A stretch of DNA of 64,000 nt from Pseudomonadota bacterium. GTDB lineage: Bacteria > Desulfobacterota > Desulfobulbia > Desulfobulbales > SURF-16. Position 1 is the first letter of the stretch. The number at the start of each line of letters is the position of its first letter. This document shows positions 47,352 to 55,190 of the stretch, in pieces. The notes under the pieces were generated by a model. It was not told the DNA's origin and searched no databases. It saw nothing but the letters and a program-made list of their open reading frames with translations. The position numbers were made by a program, and so were the translations under genes. The DNA lies in the NCBI GenBank assembly GCA_018822545.1, contig JAHJKA010000031.1, positions 1-64,000 on the forward strand, given 5' to 3'.

Positions 47352-47801
47352 ATGCCAGTGGGAGAATTCTGTAATCGTCAGGTGGTCATTGCCAGCCCGG
47401 AGAGTGATATCGTTACCATCGCCAAATTGATGCGCGAGTACCATGTCGGCGATGTGGTCATTGTCCAGAACAAGGGCGAGGCCAGGGTGCCGGTGGGCAT
47501 CATCACCGACCGCGACCTGGTCATCGAGTTACTGGCCAAGGAGGTGGATCTGGACGCTGTGACGGTGAGCGATGTCATGAGTTATGAACTCGTCACCTGC
47601 CAAGAATCTATCGGCCTCTGGGACGCTTTAAAGCACATGCAGGGCAAGGCTATTCGCCGCCTGGTGGTGGTGAGCGACTCTGGAAGCCTGGTGGGCATCC
47701 TCACCGTTGATGACATCCTGGACCTTCTGGCCGATGAAATGACCAGCCTGGCCAAAGTGGCCTTGGGCCAGCAGGTCAAGGAGAAGCGTTACAAATCGTA
47801 A
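47352..47801 (+). CDS. CBS-domain protein
   Basis: A 149-residue cytoplasmic protein made of two CBS motifs, one Bateman module. The first is about residues 10-65 (VGDVVIVQNKGEARVPVGIITDRDLVIELL), the second about 75-130 (LVGILTVDDILDLLADEM). The ATG at 47352 follows AGGAG; the longer frame from 47304 has no such site. Bateman modules usually bind adenine nucleotides. It is divergent from the Mrp operon; whether it senses energy state for that complex is unknown. Confidence 0.88.
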   Translation: MPVGEFCNRQVVIASPESDIVTIAKLMREYHVGDVVIVQNKGEARVPVGIITDRDLVIELLAKEVDLDAVTVSDVMSYELVTCQESIGLWDALKHMQGKAIRRLVVVSDSGSLVGILTVDDILDLLADEMTSLAKVALGQQVKEKRYKS

Positions 47802-47814
47802 AACCCCTCCAGCC

Positions 47815-48201
47815 TTACGCTTTTGGCGGATTTGAACTCAGGATATGCTGCAGGGCAACGATCACCTTGCTTGCCTCTTTCCGGCTCAGGGCATCAACCG
47901 TGAACCTCTTGTAATACTTATTGAGGAAATTGCGCAGGTGCTTGTGGTCCCAGCCAAGCTCGGCCACCAGATGGTCAATAAAGAGCTTCTGCCGGAGGGT
48001 CAGCCCGCCCTGATTGACCTGATAATGTCTGCTGCGGGCAAAGGAACGCATCAAACGCCGAAAGCCGTCTTCATCCAGCTCCCGGGCCGAGCGCACACCG
48101 GCTGCCTGCTCCAGCAGGTCCCGGTACTCCTGATCGTCAAGGTTGAGTTCCCGCTTGACAATATGAATGACCGCCAGCTTCTTGTGGTCAAGCAGAGTCA
48201 T
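47815..48201 (-). CDS. GemA/gp16-like protein (DUF1018)
   Basis: A 128-residue helical protein. KLAVIHIVKRELNLDDQEYRDLLEQAAGVRSARELDEDGF is split by family-typical positions, and LTLRQKLFIDHLVAELGW plus LRNFLNKYYKRFTVDALSRKEASKVIVALQHI match DUF1018, the family of phage Mu Gp16/GemA regulators. The start at 48201 follows GGAGGTG and overlaps the stop of the DJ-1/PfpI gene by four bases. No other phage gene is near. In Mu the homologue is a late-acting regulator that modulates host functions; its role here is unknown. Confidence 0.8.
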   Translation of the reverse strand: MTLLDHKKLAVIHIVKRELNLDDQEYRDLLEQAAGVRSARELDEDGFRRLMRSFARSRHYQVNQGGLTLRQKLFIDHLVAELGWDHKHLRNFLNKYYKRFTVDALSRKEASKVIVALQHILSSNPPKA

Positions 48202-48698
48202 CCTTGACACCTCCGGATGATCTCCCGCATAAAACCAGGGAGATCGCTTGGCATCCTGGCGGTGATCAGATTGCCATCCACCACCACACTCTGGTCCAGA
48301 TAGTGGGCTCCAGCCCTCTGCAGTTCCTTGGCCACGGCGCAATGACAGGTGGCCGTTTTCTTGGCCAGCACCCCGGCCGCCACCAGGATCAGGGGACCAT
48401 GACAGATGGCGGCCACTGTTTTGCCGGCCGTCACAAAATAGCGAACAAGATTCAGGACCACCTCGTCTCTTCTGAGCACGGCAGGTGCCTTGCCCCCCGG
48501 CAGGATCATCAGATCATACTCCTTGCCATCAACTGCGGCCAGGGCCATGGCCTCCACCTCATAACCATGCTTACCCCGCATAACCCCGGCCTGGCTGGAG
48601 GCGATTTGGACCTCTATGCCCTCTTCCAGAAAACGATAATAGGGAACCAGCAGCTCCGAATCCTCAAAGTTGTGACCACTGATAATAAGCGCCTTCAT
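48198..48698 (-). CDS. DJ-1/PfpI family protein
   Basis: A 166-residue protein of the class I glutamine-amidotransferase-like fold. The nucleophile is Cys99 in AAICHGP, with the family Glu near residue 12 (FEDSE) and the block YDLMILPGG. Its closest group is the PfpI/YhbO type, described as proteases, glyoxalases or deglycases in different members, so substrate cannot be stated. Its ATG overlaps the stop of the SagB-type gene, and its stop overlaps the GemA-like gene, each by four bases. Confidence 0.9.
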   Translation of the reverse strand: MKALIISGHNFEDSELLVPYYRFLEEGIEVQIASSQAGVMRGKHGYEVEAMALAAVDGKEYDLMILPGGKAPAVLRRDEVVLNLVRYFVTAGKTVAAICHGPLILVAAGVLAKKTATCHCAVAKELQRAGAHYLDQSVVVDGNLITARMPSDLPGFMREIIRRCQG

Positions 48699-49315
48699 CT
48701 CTCCCTCTGCATTTTATGGCCACTCACCGGCAGCCTGCCCACCGGCATAATGGCCAGGGGCATTTCCTCTTGGAGCTTGAGGAGATGCTGCACCCTGTCA
48801 TCGTCAAAGGCCCCTACCACAACAGTGCCCAACCCCAGGCTGACAGCCTGCAGATAGATATTCTGGGCCACGTGGCCAATCTCCATATGGACGTACCGAC
48901 TGGCCCGGGAACCATACTTGGCCGCTGTCCGCTCATAAACAGCGGTCAGGACCAGGTTGACAGCCGCCTGGGCGATGGAGCCCTGGCCCAGGGCGGCGCT
49001 GGCCAGCTCTTGGCGGAGATCAGTATTGACCACAAGCCCAAGAGAATGACCGTGGGGCTGATAGTGGTAGAGGCCAACCTCCAGGCCTTGGACATGGCCG
49101 CAAGCGACATAGACCTCCAGCGGATAGAGGGCGCCGGCCGAGGGTGCAGTGCGTTGGCCGCTGGCCCGGGTGACACCCTGGGCCGCCCAGAGAAGCTGGG
49201 AGAGTTGGGTCAGGCTCAAGGATTCCACCTCATAGTTTCGGGTGGAAACCCGACCTAGCAGGCTGGCTTCGATAGAAATCGAACCCTCCAGTACCGGAGC
49301 GGGAAGTCTAATCAT
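48695..49315 (-). CDS. SagB-type nitroreductase family oxidoreductase
   Basis: A 206-residue FMN-dependent enzyme. RVSTRNYEVESLSLTQLSQLLWAAQGV and RTAPSAGALYPLEVYV are typical of the SagB/ThcOx subgroup, and AQNIYLQAVSLGLGTVVVGAFDDDRV is the C-terminal nitroreductase block. The start at 49315 follows AAGGAGAG. Some members oxidise azolines in peptide natural products, but no precursor peptide or cyclodehydratase is nearby, so a stand-alone redox role is more likely. Confidence 0.87.
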   Translation of the reverse strand: MIRLPAPVLEGSISIEASLLGRVSTRNYEVESLSLTQLSQLLWAAQGVTRASGQRTAPSAGALYPLEVYVACGHVQGLEVGLYHYQPHGHSLGLVVNTDLRQELASAALGQGSIAQAAVNLVLTAVYERTAAKYGSRASRYVHMEIGHVAQNIYLQAVSLGLGTVVVGAFDDDRVQHLLKLQEEMPLAIMPVGRLPVSGHKMQRER

Positions 49316-49374
49316 GTTTTCTCTCCTTGCCCATGGGCCTCCAGGCAACACTCTTTACCTGCCTCCGACATCGG

Positions 49375-50259
49375 TCAGTGGACAGACGTGAAACCCTCCA
49401 GAAAATCAGCAAGCCCCTTAACGTAGGCCTCTCCTGTAACGAAAAAACCCTCGTTATGACCGCCCTTGAGCTCCAAAAACATTTTGGCTGACCGCGCCGC
49501 AGCAAATATCCTTTCACCATGGTTGAAGGGGATAATCTCATCGTCTGGACTGTGCACCACAAGGAGGGGACAGGAGACCTGCTGCACATAATCAAGCACA
49601 TTATAGTTCAGGCGGCTCAGCAATCGAGCCGGCAGCAGGGGATAGAGCTGGGCTGCCATGTCCGGCACCGAGGTAAAGCACGACTCAATGATCAGGGCCC
49701 CTGGTCGGTGAACCGTGGCCAATTGCGCCGCCACCGCCGCCCCTAAAGAACGGCCAAAGAGGACAATCCGACCGGGATCAATATGGCGTTCCTCAACCAG
49801 ATATTGCCAGGCGGCCTCGGCATCAGCATAGGTTCCGGCCTCTGTTGGTGTACCCTGACTGCGGCCATACCCTCGATAATCAAAGATCAAGGTGCTGAAC
49901 CCCAGCCTATGAAAGATCAGCAGCGAATCGAGGCGGTGGGAGATATTGCCGGCATTACCATGGCAAAAAAGAATGACCCCGCGGGCCGCGGCCGCCGGCA
50001 GGAACCAGGCATCGAGCTCGATGTGATCACTGGTGGTCAGGGTCACCGGCTCATAGGCCAGCCCCACCTCAGCCGGTGTCGTCTCCACCTGGCGGCTGGG
50101 GAGATTGGGCAGAAAGAGGAGGTGGTTCTGATAGAGGAAGACAAAGAGCAGCATGACGCCATAGACCAGGGCCACCAGAAGCACAAGCATATGAAAGGGA
50201 GCGGTAACGGCCATGACTGCACGTAGTGATGATCCTTTTTGTCTCGCTGTGGGCACCAT
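49375..50259 (-). CDS. membrane-anchored alpha/beta hydrolase
   Basis: A protein of up to 294 residues with one N-terminal TM helix and an alpha/beta hydrolase domain facing the periplasm or held at the membrane. The nucleophile elbow is LFGRSLGAA (Ser), the oxyanion region FCHGNAGN, the Asp in HSPDDEIIPF and the His in GGHNEG complete the triad. It resembles the Bem46/YfhR group. The start could also be the ATG at 50214; neither has a clear ribosome site. It leads a run of four minus-strand genes. Confidence 0.85.
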   Translation of the reverse strand: MVPTARQKGSSLRAVMAVTAPFHMLVLLVALVYGVMLLFVFLYQNHLLFLPNLPSRQVETTPAEVGLAYEPVTLTTSDHIELDAWFLPAAAARGVILFCHGNAGNISHRLDSLLIFHRLGFSTLIFDYRGYGRSQGTPTEAGTYADAEAAWQYLVEERHIDPGRIVLFGRSLGAAVAAQLATVHRPGALIIESCFTSVPDMAAQLYPLLPARLLSRLNYNVLDYVQQVSCPLLVVHSPDDEIIPFNHGERIFAAARSAKMFLELKGGHNEGFFVTGEAYVKGLADFLEGFTSVH

Positions 50260-50304
50260 GATATTCTGAGCGGCATCTCAGCACGGGGAGGGGGTCGGAC
50301 TCAG

Positions 50305-50323
50305 GCTGTCCAGTCTGGACAGC
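50305..50323. repeat. 8-bp perfect inverted repeat between divergent hydrolase genes
   Basis: GCTGTCCA and TGGACAGC flank three bases, in the 191-bp gap between two divergent hydrolase genes. It lacks a T-run, so it is more likely an operator or RNA hairpin than a terminator. The arm core GCTGTCC also forms the stem at 15280-15313. Confidence 0.5.
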
Positions 50324-50450
50324 TGGAGTTTGTGACATTCATTTGCCTCTCAGCCTCCTTTCGCGATAGAATCTCCCAAGGTCTGGCCCCGCCGCAACGG
50401 GTCATCCCGGCTCTGCCATTTCATCTAACCTTAAGCGCCAGTAACACGCT

Positions 50451-51482
50451 ATGACCAGACACAGCTTCCTGCAGAGCATTCTCCTGCTTATCGCCGTCAC
50501 CACCACCTCATGCCAGGGGGCCAAGCCAGTGGATCATGGAGACAGGGAAACAAGGAGCCTTGATATTGCCAGGATACGAGCGGAAATGATCCCCCTCAAC
50601 CCAGGTGCCAACGCCTACACGCCGCCTGCCGCCATTGCCCGCTATTTCCATTTCTATGATCTTGATCCTGGCGACGGCCTCCATCTCTTCGGCACCTTTC
50701 CCGTCCAGGACAAAACCATTGCCGGTCATATCTTTGTGCCTGCCCAGGCCAAGGGCACCATATTTCTCCTGCACGGTTACTATGATCACAGCGGCATCAT
50801 GGCCAGGCTTATTACCTTCTGCCTGGAGCAGGGCCTGGCCGTTGCCCTCTTTGATCTCCCCGGCCACGGTCTGTCCGGCGGGCCGACCTTTGCCATCAAT
50901 GATTTTTCCGACTATGCTGCGGTACTCACCGCCTTTGTTAATCTCTGCCAGGACCATCTGCCCAAGCCTTTACACCTGATAGCCCATAGCCTGGGCTGCG
51001 CCATCGCCTATGAATATCTGCATGGAGGGAATCAGGCCTCTTTTACCAAGGTCATTTTCCTGGCGCCCCTCATCCACAGCCGCCCCTGGCAGCCCAGCAA
51101 GGCCATCTACTTTCTGTGCAGGCCCTTCACCAACACGCTGCCCCGCATCCACCGCCACAACTCATCTGCCCCGGAGTTTATCGCCTTTTCAAAGAACGAC
51201 CCCCTCCAACAGCAAATGGTCGTGCCCATGACCTTTCTCGGCGCCCTCTATAGCTGGGAAAAGAGGGCCCAAGGCTACGACGTGCTCAACCAGCCTCTGC
51301 TGATCATCCAGGGCAACGCAGATGTTATTGTTGACTGGCGCTACAACGTCAGGTTCCTAACGGGTAAGTTTACAGAGGCCCATACCCAACTCATCGCCGG
51401 GGCCAATCACCAGCTGGCAAATGAAAGCCCCGCCCTCAGAGCTGATCTCTTCAGGCACCTGAAATCCTACCTTGACCAGTAA
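50451..51482 (+). CDS. alpha/beta hydrolase, probable lipoprotein
   Basis: A 343-residue hydrolase. The N-terminus is a lipoprotein-like signal (hydrophobic residues 8-17, then TTTSC, Cys21; the -3 residue is not ideal). The enzyme has oxyanion HGYYDHSG, nucleophile AHSLGCA, Asp in GNADVIVDW and a late His (GANHQL). The general pattern matches monoacylglycerol lipase-like Hydrolase_4 proteins. It is divergent from another alpha/beta hydrolase gene and convergent with the HPF-CSD gene, 22 bases away. Substrate unknown. Confidence 0.82.
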   Translation: MTRHSFLQSILLLIAVTTTSCQGAKPVDHGDRETRSLDIARIRAEMIPLNPGANAYTPPAAIARYFHFYDLDPGDGLHLFGTFPVQDKTIAGHIFVPAQAKGTIFLLHGYYDHSGIMARLITFCLEQGLAVALFDLPGHGLSGGPTFAINDFSDYAAVLTAFVNLCQDHLPKPLHLIAHSLGCAIAYEYLHGGNQASFTKVIFLAPLIHSRPWQPSKAIYFLCRPFTNTLPRIHRHNSSAPEFIAFSKNDPLQQQMVVPMTFLGALYSWEKRAQGYDVLNQPLLIIQGNADVIVDWRYNVRFLTGKFTEAHTQLIAGANHQLANESPALRADLFRHLKSYLDQ

Positions 51483-51504
51483 GGCTGCTGCCAGTAAGCA
51501 GCAA

Positions 51505-52056
51505 TCAGCCCTTGATCTTGACGACATTGGCCTGGGCGCCCTTCTCCCCCTCCACTTCACTAAAGGTGACCAGGGTGCCAATGCCCAGGGCATCGAAATC
51601 GGCATTATGAACACTATTGCGGTGGAAATAAATCTCCCGGCTATCCGGCGTCTTGATCATGCCGTAATCCTCCATGGGGGCAAGATAGCTGATCTGGCCG
51701 TAAGGAGTCTCGCTGTGACTCTTGACATCACCCCGGCGGCGCTCGCTGTATTTTTCCAACTGGCGGGCCGCAGCCTTAAAGGCGTCACGCAGGGCCACAT
51801 AGCAATCCTCATGGGCCTTGTTCTTGCCGGACGGTTCCTTATTGACCACCACCTTGCCCTCCGGACAGGTGAGATCAATGCTCACCTTGAAAAGACCACC
51901 CTGCTGCTGGCTGCGGGCCGGGGCCTCCACCACCACCTTGCAGCTGATGATCTGGGCATTGATATCCTCCAGCTTGTCGACGCGGCTCTGGATATCCGCC
52001 TCCACGGCTGCTGAGGATTCCATATTACGGTAGGTTATCTGTAGGGGTAATTGCAT
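51505..52056 (-). CDS. HPF/RaiA-like domain fused to cold-shock domain
   Basis: A 183-residue protein. Residues 1-105 form an HPF/RaiA-type ribosome-binding domain (PLQITYRNMESSAAVEADIQSRVDKLE, AYVALRDAF-like DCYVALRDAFKAAARQLEKY). Residues about 118-183 form a cold-shock domain (YGQISYLAPMEDYGMIKTPDSREIYFHRNSV, GTLVTFSEVEGEKGAQANVV), which binds single-stranded RNA. The start follows AAGGAGA. The protein may tie ribosome hibernation to RNA binding. It follows pcm by 24 bases, so the two form a stationary-phase or stress pair. Confidence 0.9.
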   Translation of the reverse strand: MQLPLQITYRNMESSAAVEADIQSRVDKLEDINAQIISCKVVVEAPARSQQQGGLFKVSIDLTCPEGKVVVNKEPSGKNKAHEDCYVALRDAFKAAARQLEKYSERRRGDVKSHSETPYGQISYLAPMEDYGMIKTPDSREIYFHRNSVHNADFDALGIGTLVTFSEVEGEKGAQANVVKIKG

Positions 52057-52080
52057 GATTTCTCCTTGTCTGATTGGTTT

Positions 52081-52767
52081 CTACGAGGCCCGAGCGGCCC
52101 CGTTGTCTTGACCTTGTCCGGTCAGGGGCACAAAAGCCACTGACAGGACATCTCTGCTGAAAAAACTACCGTCACTCTTCTTCTCCAACACCACAAGCTC
52201 CTGGGCGTGAAAGGGCAGCCCCACCGGGATAACGAGGTGGCCGCCCGGTTTAAGCTGCTCCTGCAAGGGCCAGGGGACATGGCTGGCCGCCGCCGTGACA
52301 ATAATCCCGTCAAAAGGGGCATGTTCCGGCCAACCATGATAGCCGTCACCCTGGCGGACCTCGACATTCTTATAGCCCAAATCCCGAAGACGCTTGCCGG
52401 CCTCGCGGGCCAGGCCGGGGATAATCTCCACGCTGTAGAGCTTGCTGATAAGCCGCGAGAGCACAGCAGCCTGATAACCTGAGCCCGCCCCCACCTCCAG
52501 CATCACATCATCCGGTGCCGGACAGAGCAGATCCGTCATCAGGGCGACGATAAAGGGCTGAGAGATAGTCTGGCCACTGCCGATGGGTAGAGGGCCATTA
52601 GCGTAAGCGTGCGGCCGGAGATAACCAGGAACAAACTGATGGCGGGGCACCTTGGCCATGGCGTCCATGACCTCAGGGTGCAGGGTGGCCAGACCGGTGG
52701 CCCCTCGGGTCATTCGGGTCTCGACCTCAATGGTACGCAACATCTCTTGAATATCTGCTTTCAGCAT
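52081..52767 (-). CDS. pcm: protein-L-isoaspartate O-methyltransferase
   Basis: A 228-residue repair enzyme that methylates L-isoaspartyl residues in aged proteins with SAM. Landmarks are PRHQFVPGYLRPHAYANGPLPIGSGQTISQP-type text and the SAM-binding EVGAGSGYQAAVLSRL. Length is standard. The ATG at 52767 follows GGGAGG; the frame is open 16 codons upstream. It is the first gene of a two-gene operon with the HPF-CSD fusion. Confidence 0.94.
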   Translation of the reverse strand: MLKADIQEMLRTIEVETRMTRGATGLATLHPEVMDAMAKVPRHQFVPGYLRPHAYANGPLPIGSGQTISQPFIVALMTDLLCPAPDDVMLEVGAGSGYQAAVLSRLISKLYSVEIIPGLAREAGKRLRDLGYKNVEVRQGDGYHGWPEHAPFDGIIVTAAASHVPWPLQEQLKPGGHLVIPVGLPFHAQELVVLEKKSDGSFFSRDVLSVAFVPLTGQGQDNGAARAS

Positions 52768-52934
52768 GACTGCCTCCCTGCCCTCACTGTATATCAGCAG
52801 AGGGCAGCGAGGCAAAAAAAAATCGCTGCCGTGAGCCCTGGCAAATCCAGCCTTCCCCCTCTTTTCACCATAACATCCTGATCTTTCATACTATTTACAA
52901 TGGCCATCTTTTCCTGTTTTTGGTCAGCGCCGAT

Positions 52935-54374
52935 ATGCTAAACTCAAGGACAGAGAAAGAACAATTCCGGAGGTGTCGTATCAACACCCACAATCCCCGC
53001 ATAGGGCCCCGGCCACAAGGGATGCACCTCGCCTTGGCCGTGGCCTGGCTGGTCGCGCAGATCTTCTGCTGGCCTGCCCACCTCTGTCAGGCCGCGGCGG
53101 CCACTACCGCCCTGCGCCTTGAGATCAAAGGGGCCATTGGTCCGGCCCTGGCCGAGTATGTCAAGGAGGGTCTCAGCAAGGCCGCAGCAGAGCAGGCAGC
53201 CCTGGTCATCCTGAAGATGGATACCCCCGGCGGTCTGGACACCAGCATGCGCCAGATCATCAAAGAGATTCTCGCCTCACCGGTACCGGTGGTCTGCTAC
53301 GTGGCACCGGCCGGCTCCCGGGCCGCCAGCGCCGGCACCTACATCCTCTACGCCAGCCATGTGGCGGCCATGGCGCCAGCCACCAACCTGGGAGCGGCAA
53401 CGCCGATCCGCATCGGCACCATTCCCGGTCTGCCAACAAAGCCCTCTCCCCCAGAAGAAGCAGACAAGGAGCCGGCCCCCTCTTCTCCTGATAGCCTGGA
53501 ACGCAAGATGGTCAATGACGCCGAGGCCTATATCAAGGCCCTGGCCAGACGGCATGGCCGTAATGCCCAGTGGGCGGCCCGGGCCGTGCGCGAGGCCGTC
53601 AGCCTCACGGCAGAAGAGGCCCTGACCGAGGGGGTAATCGATATCCTGGCCGCCAATGAGCAGGACCTGCTGCGCCAGCTCAACAATCGTCAGGTGCGCC
53701 TGGAATCGGGCCAGCAGGTGCTGGCCACTGCCAACCTGACTATCAAGCCCTTTGATCCCAGCTGGCGCACCAGGCTACTCACTGTAATCACCGATCCCAA
53801 CATCGCCTACATCCTGCTGCTGGTCGGCATCTATGGCCTCATCTTTGAGCTCAGCCACCCCGGTTTTATCCTGCCCGGCGTCACCGGGGCCATCGCCCTG
53901 CTCCTCGCCCTCTACACCTTCCAGCTCCTACCCATCAATTACGCCGGCTTGGCCCTGATCGTGCTGGGCATCGCCTTCATGATTGCCGAGGCCTTTGTTC
54001 CCAGCTTTGGGGCTCTGGGTATCGGCGGCCTTATCGCCTTTGCCACGGGCTCGCTCATCCTGATGAATGAGGAGGGGTTGCGCATTTCCCGAGCCCTGAT
54101 TGCCGCCACCGCCCTGAGCTCTGCCGCCATCCTCCTTGTCCTGCTGGCCAAGCTCTACGCCATGAGCCGTCACCAGCTGGTAAGTGGCGCCGAAGGGCTG
54201 ATAGGCAGCAGCGGCGAGGCCATGGTAGACTTTACAGATAGAGGCCGGATCTGGATCCATGGCGAATCATGGCAGGCCGTCAGCACCACCCCGATCCACA
54301 AGGGCCAAAAGGTCAGGGTGACCGGCCAGCATGGCCTCACCCTTCACGTTGAAATTTCAAAGGAGGACCATTGA
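52935..54374 (+). CDS. NfeD family membrane serine protease (NfeD1b)
   Basis: A protein of about 479 residues. An N-terminal signal or anchor ([15 protein letters not shown]) is followed by a ClpP-like protease domain with nucleophile region [10 protein letters not shown] and [11 protein letters not shown], four TM helices (about residues 285-405) and a C-terminal OB-fold ([23 protein letters not shown]). Such proteases cleave slipin or stomatin partners, and the slipin gene follows by one base. The start is unclear: ATG 52935 and ATG 53022 lack ribosome sites, while GGAGG lies six bases before ATC at 52980. Confidence 0.88.
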   Translation: MLNSRTEKEQFRRCRINTHNPRIGPRPQGMHLALAVAWLVAQIFCWPAHLCQAAAATTALRLEIKGAIGPALAEYVKEGLSKAAAEQAALVILKMDTPGGLDTSMRQIIKEILASPVPVVCYVAPAGSRAASAGTYILYASHVAAMAPATNLGAATPIRIGTIPGLPTKPSPPEEADKEPAPSSPDSLERKMVNDAEAYIKALARRHGRNAQWAARAVREAVSLTAEEALTEGVIDILAANEQDLLRQLNNRQVRLESGQQVLATANLTIKPFDPSWRTRLLTVITDPNIAYILLLVGIYGLIFELSHPGFILPGVTGAIALLLALYTFQLLPINYAGLALIVLGIAFMIAEAFVPSFGALGIGGLIAFATGSLILMNEEGLRISRALIAATALSSAAILLVLLAKLYAMSRHQLVSGAEGLIGSSGEAMVDFTDRGRIWIHGESWQAVSTTPIHKGQKVRVTGQHGLTLHVEISKEDH

Positions 54375-54375
54375 C

Positions 54376-55134
54376 ATGATTACCCCACACACAGCACCCT
54401 ACATCATCCCCCTGGTCATACTCATCGCCCTGCTCTTTCTCTCCCTGAAAATCGTGCCAGAATACGAACGGCTGGTGGTCTTTTTTCTGGGGCGCTTCCA
54501 GATCGTCAAGAAACCGGGCCTACGCATCGTCATCCCCGGTATCCAGCAGGCGGTGCGCGTTGATCTGCGGGTCATCACCATGGACGTGCCCAGCCAGGAC
54601 GTCATCTCCCGCGACAACGTCACCGTGAAGGTCAATGCCGTCCTCTACTTCCGGGTGGTGGACCCGGAACGGGCCATCATCCAGGTGGAGGATTATTATA
54701 ATGCCACCAGCCAGCTGGCCCAGACTACCCTGCGCTCGGTGCTCGGCCAGCATGAGCTGGACGAGATGCTGGCCGAACGCGAAAAGATGAACGCCGATCT
54801 CCAGGAGATCATCGACAAACAAACCGACGCCTGGGGCATCAAGGTGACCAATGTCGAGATCAAGCATGTCGATCTCAACGAAAACATGATACGGGCCATT
54901 GCCAAGCAGGCCGAAGCAGAGCGCGAGCGGCGAGCCAAGGTGATCCATGCCGAGGGCGAGCTGCAGGCCTCGGAGAAACTGCTGGCCGCCGCCAATATCA
55001 TTTCCGCCAATCCCCAGGCCATACAGCTTCGCTACCTGCAGACCCTAAACGACATCTCCAACGAAAACGCCACCACCATTGTCTTCCCGTTGCCCCTTGA
55101 CCTGATCTCTGCCTTTCAGGCCAAGAAGGGCTGA
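54376..55134 (+). CDS. SPFH/slipin family membrane protein
   Basis: A 252-residue stomatin-like protein. A TM helix near residues 9-26 is followed by the SPFH/band-7 domain ([54 protein letters not shown]) and a coiled-coil ([27 protein letters not shown]). The start follows AAAGGAGG. It is the expected substrate or partner of the NfeD protease encoded one base upstream. Slipins form membrane microdomain scaffolds. Confidence 0.94.
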   Translation: MITPHTAPYIIPLVILIALLFLSLKIVPEYERLVVFFLGRFQIVKKPGLRIVIPGIQQAVRVDLRVITMDVPSQDVISRDNVTVKVNAVLYFRVVDPERAIIQVEDYYNATSQLAQTTLRSVLGQHELDEMLAEREKMNADLQEIIDKQTDAWGIKVTNVEIKHVDLNENMIRAIAKQAEAERERRAKVIHAEGELQASEKLLAAANIISANPQAIQLRYLQTLNDISNENATTIVFPLPLDLISAFQAKKG

Positions 55135-55190
55135 TGGCCAGGGAAGATGCCCTGCTATCATAAACTGCCAGAACGGCAAGGACACCTGCC

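Noticed and set aside
47815..48201. The GemA-like gene as a sign of a prophage
   Set aside because: No integrase, transposase, tail, head or lysis genes, and its neighbours are metabolic genes with overlapping starts.
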